Assembly (NCBI GenBank): GCA_028706255.1
Contig: JAQWBS010000011.1
Span: forward strand, 1-43,486
DNA length: 43,486 nt
Reading direction: 5' to 3'
DNA from: Alphaproteobacteria bacterium
Lineage (GTDB): Bacteria > Pseudomonadota > Alphaproteobacteria > RF32 > CAG-239
The position numbers were made by a program, and so were the translations under genes. Below the pieces are notes generated by a model that made no database searches, was not told where the DNA came from, and worked only from the letters and a program-made list of their open reading frames with translations. Positions 40,850-43,486 of the stretch are shown here, one piece after another (position 1 is the stretch's first letter; each line of letters begins with the position of its first letter).

Positions 40850-42115
40850 ATGCAATTCGAATTATCTACCCTCAAAAATGGTTTAAGAGTTATATCAAGC
40901 AACCGTTCCGGCTTTGAAACAGTTTCCGTTGGTTTGTGGATTAAAACGGGAACAGCTTATGAAACGCCTGAAGTTAATGGTATTTCACACTTTTTGGAAC
41001 ATATGGTTTTTAAGGGAACTCAAAATCACAATGCGTTGCAGATTTCTGAGGAAATTGAAGATGTTGGCGGACAAACAAATGCTTATACTTCAAGAGAATT
41101 TACTTCTTTTTATGCAAAAATGCTCAAGGCGGATGTGGAAGTGGCTTTGGATATCTTAGCTGAATTTGTGACTGCTCCGTCTTTTCCTGATGATGAAATT
41201 GTCAAAGAAAGAGAAGTTGTGGTGCAAGAAATTAAGCAAACAATCGACACACCAGATGATATCATTTTTGACTATCTGCAAGAATATGCCTTTCCTGAGC
41301 AACCAATTGGCTTTTCGATTCTTGGTCCAAGCGAGTTGGTTCGTTCCTTTGATGCCAAAACCTTGCATCAATATATTCAAAGCAATTATGCTGCGGAAAA
41401 CATTGTGGTTTGTGCCGTGGGGAATATTGAGCATCAAAAATTTGTTGAGATGGTTGAAAAAAGAATGTCGGACATTCAAGCAAAGACTTCTTTTGTTGCA
41501 CCAGAACAAAAATATGTCGGTGGCACGAAAATTGAACGAAGAGAAATTGAACAAGTTCATGCTGTGATTGGCTTTGAAGGCTGTGAATATAATAGCGAAA
41601 ACTATTATCCTTCAATGATTTTAGCGAACATTCTTGGTGGAGAAACATCTTCTCGTCTTTTCCAAGAAGTGAGAGAAAAAAGAGGTTTGGTCTATACGAT
41701 TTATTCCTTTGCGAATGCGCATACGGCAAGCGGTTTGTTCGGAATTTACGCAGGCACAACCAAGGAAGAATTGAAACAAATGATTCCTGTTGTTTGTGAA
41801 GAAATCAAAAAATTGATGCAAGAAAAGGCCACAGAAAAAGAATTGCAACGTGCGAAGACACAGTTTAAGGCAGGCATGTTGATGACTTTGGAAAGCTCTT
41901 CTTCAACATCTGAGGTTTTAGCTCGTCAAATGCTATTATTTAATCGCATTATCCCAACTGCAGAAATTATTGAAAACATCGAAAAAGTGACCTTAGAGGA
42001 CATTCAACGTGTGGCGAAGGAAATTTTCTCAAGCAATCCAACATACTGCTTAGTGGGTGATATTGAAGAAAATTATCCTTACGAGGAGCAACTAAAGACA
42101 TGTTTGGCGAAATAG
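40850..42115 (+). CDS. M16-family zinc peptidase (processing-peptidase-like)
   Basis: The 421-residue protein has the inverted zinc motif HFLEH (47-51) in GISHFLEHMVFKGT with a downstream glutamate in EREVVVQEIKQ, and the C-terminal half-domain with REKRGLVYTIYSFANAHTASGLFGIYAGT. This is the layout of the alphaproteobacterial relatives of mitochondrial processing peptidase beta. Natural substrates in bacteria are mostly undefined. It has no signal peptide, so it is cytosolic. Its last 16 nt overlap ispH. Confidence 0.93.
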   Translation: MQFELSTLKNGLRVISSNRSGFETVSVGLWIKTGTAYETPEVNGISHFLEHMVFKGTQNHNALQISEEIEDVGGQTNAYTSREFTSFYAKMLKADVEVALDILAEFVTAPSFPDDEIVKEREVVVQEIKQTIDTPDDIIFDYLQEYAFPEQPIGFSILGPSELVRSFDAKTLHQYIQSNYAAENIVVCAVGNIEHQKFVEMVEKRMSDIQAKTSFVAPEQKYVGGTKIERREIEQVHAVIGFEGCEYNSENYYPSMILANILGGETSSRLFQEVREKRGLVYTIYSFANAHTASGLFGIYAGTTKEELKQMIPVVCEEIKKLMQEKATEKELQRAKTQFKAGMLMTLESSSSTSEVLARQMLLFNRIIPTAEIIENIEKVTLEDIQRVAKEIFSSNPTYCLVGDIEENYPYEEQLKTCLAK

Positions 42116-43002
42116 AGCTTTTTTTGTGTGCTCCAAGAGGATTTTGCGGCGGTGTGATTAGAGCCGTTAAAATCGTTGAGGAAACATTGCAAAAATTTGG
42201 TTCGCCAATTTATGTTTATCATGAAATTGTCCATAATAAACACATTATCAAAAATTTTAAAGAAAGCGGGGTGGTCTTCATTGAAGATTTATCGGAAGTT
42301 GTTGATTCCTCTCGCCCTGTGATTTTCTCTGCCCATGGCGTACCTCTGGATTTGGAAGCAAAAGCCAAACAGATGAACTTAATTGCCATTGACGCCACTT
42401 GCCCATTAGTGAAGAAAGTTCATCGCAAAGTTTGTGAACTTGAGAGCGAAGCGGCTGATGTCATCATCATCGGCAAGAAAAGTCATCAGGAAATTATTGG
42501 CACAACAGGACAGTTAAAAGACCTAAGTAAAGCACATCTTATCGGCTCTGTGGCAGATGTTGAAAAACTATCAATTGCCAATCAAAAAGTGGGTTATGTA
42601 ACCCAAACCACATTGAGTGTTGATGAAACCAAAGAGATTATTGCTGCCTTGCAACAGAAGTTTCCAAGATTGAGCTCGCTGAGTAAGAGCGATATTTGTT
42701 ACGCCACAACGGAGCGTCAGCGAGCAGTGAAGACGCTAAGTCAAGAAGTTGAAGTAATGATTATTATTGGGTCAAAAAACTCTTCAAATTCGAATAAGTT
42801 GAGAGAAGTGGCTTTGGGTGAAGGGGTCGCTCATGCGATTTTAATTGATGATGTGTCAGAACTGAATTGGCAAGAAATGACAACCTTTTCAAAAATTGGC
42901 ATTTCCTCAGGAGCTTCTGCACCCGAATATTTGGTTGAAGAACTTGTTTCAGCTTTTAAAAAGCATTATGAAAAAATTAAGATAACTGATGTTAAATTAT
43001 AA
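42100..43002 (+). CDS. ispH: 4-hydroxy-3-methylbut-2-enyl diphosphate reductase
   Basis: IspH is the last enzyme of the MEP isoprenoid pathway, producing IPP and DMAPP from HMBPP with a [4Fe-4S] cluster. The 300-residue protein has all three cluster cysteines: PRGFCGGV (Cys16), DATCPLVKKVH (Cys101) and SDICYATTERQ (Cys200), plus the HGVP, GSKNSSNSNKLREVA and SSGASAPEYLVEE motifs. ATG 42100 lies inside the M16 gene with GAGGAG 11 bases before it. Confidence 0.97.
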   Translation: MFGEIELFLCAPRGFCGGVIRAVKIVEETLQKFGSPIYVYHEIVHNKHIIKNFKESGVVFIEDLSEVVDSSRPVIFSAHGVPLDLEAKAKQMNLIAIDATCPLVKKVHRKVCELESEAADVIIIGKKSHQEIIGTTGQLKDLSKAHLIGSVADVEKLSIANQKVGYVTQTTLSVDETKEIIAALQQKFPRLSSLSKSDICYATTERQRAVKTLSQEVEVMIIIGSKNSSNSNKLREVALGEGVAHAILIDDVSELNWQEMTTFSKIGISSGASAPEYLVEELVSAFKKHYEKIKITDVKL

Positions 43003-43032
43003 TATCTGAAATTATGTCGGGAGATTCATAAA

Positions 43033-43486
43033 ATGTCACGTGCGGAAGATATTTTTCAAAAACTTATCTATTTTGGGGAAGATGCCCTTGATGAATTTAT
43101 CATCAATCGTCAGACCGAAGAACTTTTTATGGATTTCAAGCAAACCTTTCCAAGCAACACAAAAAATAATTCTTTAAATAACAATGACCGTAAAAACTTG
43201 TCGAAGTCCATTTCGGGTTTTGGTAATTCTGAAGGTGGCGTGTTGATTTGGGGCGTTGAATGTTACCGAGATGTTGAAATTGGAGATGTTGCCAAAACCA
43301 AAGTGAAAGTGCAAAATGTGCATCGTTTTTTAAGTTGGTTAGAAAGTGCCATTTCAGGCTGTACCATTCCAAGCCATAACCGTGTCAGAAACCACATCAT
43401 TAGTGAAGATGAAAATGGTGATGGTTTTGTGGCAACGCTCATTCCAAAGAGCGAACTCGCCCCTTTGATGTCCACATATGGCAGCA
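43033..43486 (+). CDS. AlbA_2/Schlafen-type ATP-binding domain protein (3' truncated by window edge)
   Basis: A frame opens at ATG 43033 nine bases after CGGGAG, 31 nt after ispH, and runs off the right edge after 151 codons. It contains EELFMDFKQTFP, NDRKNLSKSISGFGNSEGGVLIWGVE, the hallmark of the AlbA_2 (divergent AAA-4/Schlafen-like) fold found in transcription regulators, antiphage proteins and mobile-element genes. The C-terminal part is outside, so its role cannot be decided. It is close enough to ispH for cotranscription. Confidence 0.75.
   Translation, partial: MSRAEDIFQKLIYFGEDALDEFIINRQTEELFMDFKQTFPSNTKNNSLNNNDRKNLSKSISGFGNSEGGVLIWGVECYRDVEIGDVAKTKVKVQNVHRFLSWLESAISGCTIPSHNRVRNHIISEDENGDGFVATLIPKSELAPLMSTYGS

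Noticed and set aside
41156-41759. Overlapping minus-strand frames inside the M16 peptidase gene
   Set aside because: They are shadows of a gene with complete catalytic motifs on the plus strand.

Overview
The window reads as a chromosomal segment of an AT-rich, Gram-negative alphaproteobacterium. The evidence is a DUF2155 protein next to MlaD-type proteins, the plsY-dprA-topA order, TopA with lysine/glycine-rich C-terminal repeats, the pyrH-frr-uppS-cdsA-rseP-bamA-lpxD-fabZ envelope cluster, and a SecA with a C-terminal zinc motif. An oxygen-independent class III ribonucleotide reductase (nrdD/nrdG) suggests anaerobic growth. A gut- or host-associated lineage is my inference, not something the sequence proves. 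The standard bacterial code is used.

Layout. Positions 1-1450 hold the end of an autotransporter-like barrel, a Nudix hydrolase and smpB. Positions 1509-3202 (minus) carry DUF2155 and two tandem MlaD-like genes. Positions 3345-9226 (plus) carry a GldA/GldF-GldG/DUF4340 export-type ABC cluster, followed closely by a small acetyltransferase and a soluble PAS histidine kinase. Positions 9250-12600 look accessory: tRNA-Lys with a 23-bp inverted repeat at its 3' end, two LprI-type secreted proteins (one with ankyrin repeats), an orphan membrane protein and an orphan cytosolic protein. Positions 12610-18330 hold a parvulin foldase, secA, a coiled-coil envelope protein and gpmA. Positions 18520-20240 hold a tight GyrI-like/ogt/ZIP operon, followed by palindromic repeats and tRNA-Ser. 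Positions 20700-22290 carry small secreted proteins, including one with an HExxH motif.

Positions 22300-25644 hold the anaerobic ribonucleotide reductase operon. Two NrdR-box-like palindromes lie 31 bp apart upstream. The reductase is split: the 746-residue catalytic/zinc protein ends before the glycyl-radical loop, and that loop is encoded by a separate 63-residue gene with its own strong ribosome binding site and 1-nt overlaps on both sides, followed by nrdG. This is the most striking feature of the window.

Positions 25690-25800 hold a second cluster of GTCATTCC-type palindromic repeats. Positions 25867-32055 (minus) carry an orphan membrane-anchored protein and the plsY-dprA-topA-hydrolase operon. 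Positions 32217-40024 (plus) are the envelope/translation cluster, from which dxr is absent at its usual place and which ends at a terminator after fabZ. Positions 40087-43486 carry elbB (minus), an M16 peptidase overlapping ispH, and a truncated AlbA_2/Schlafen-like gene running off the end.
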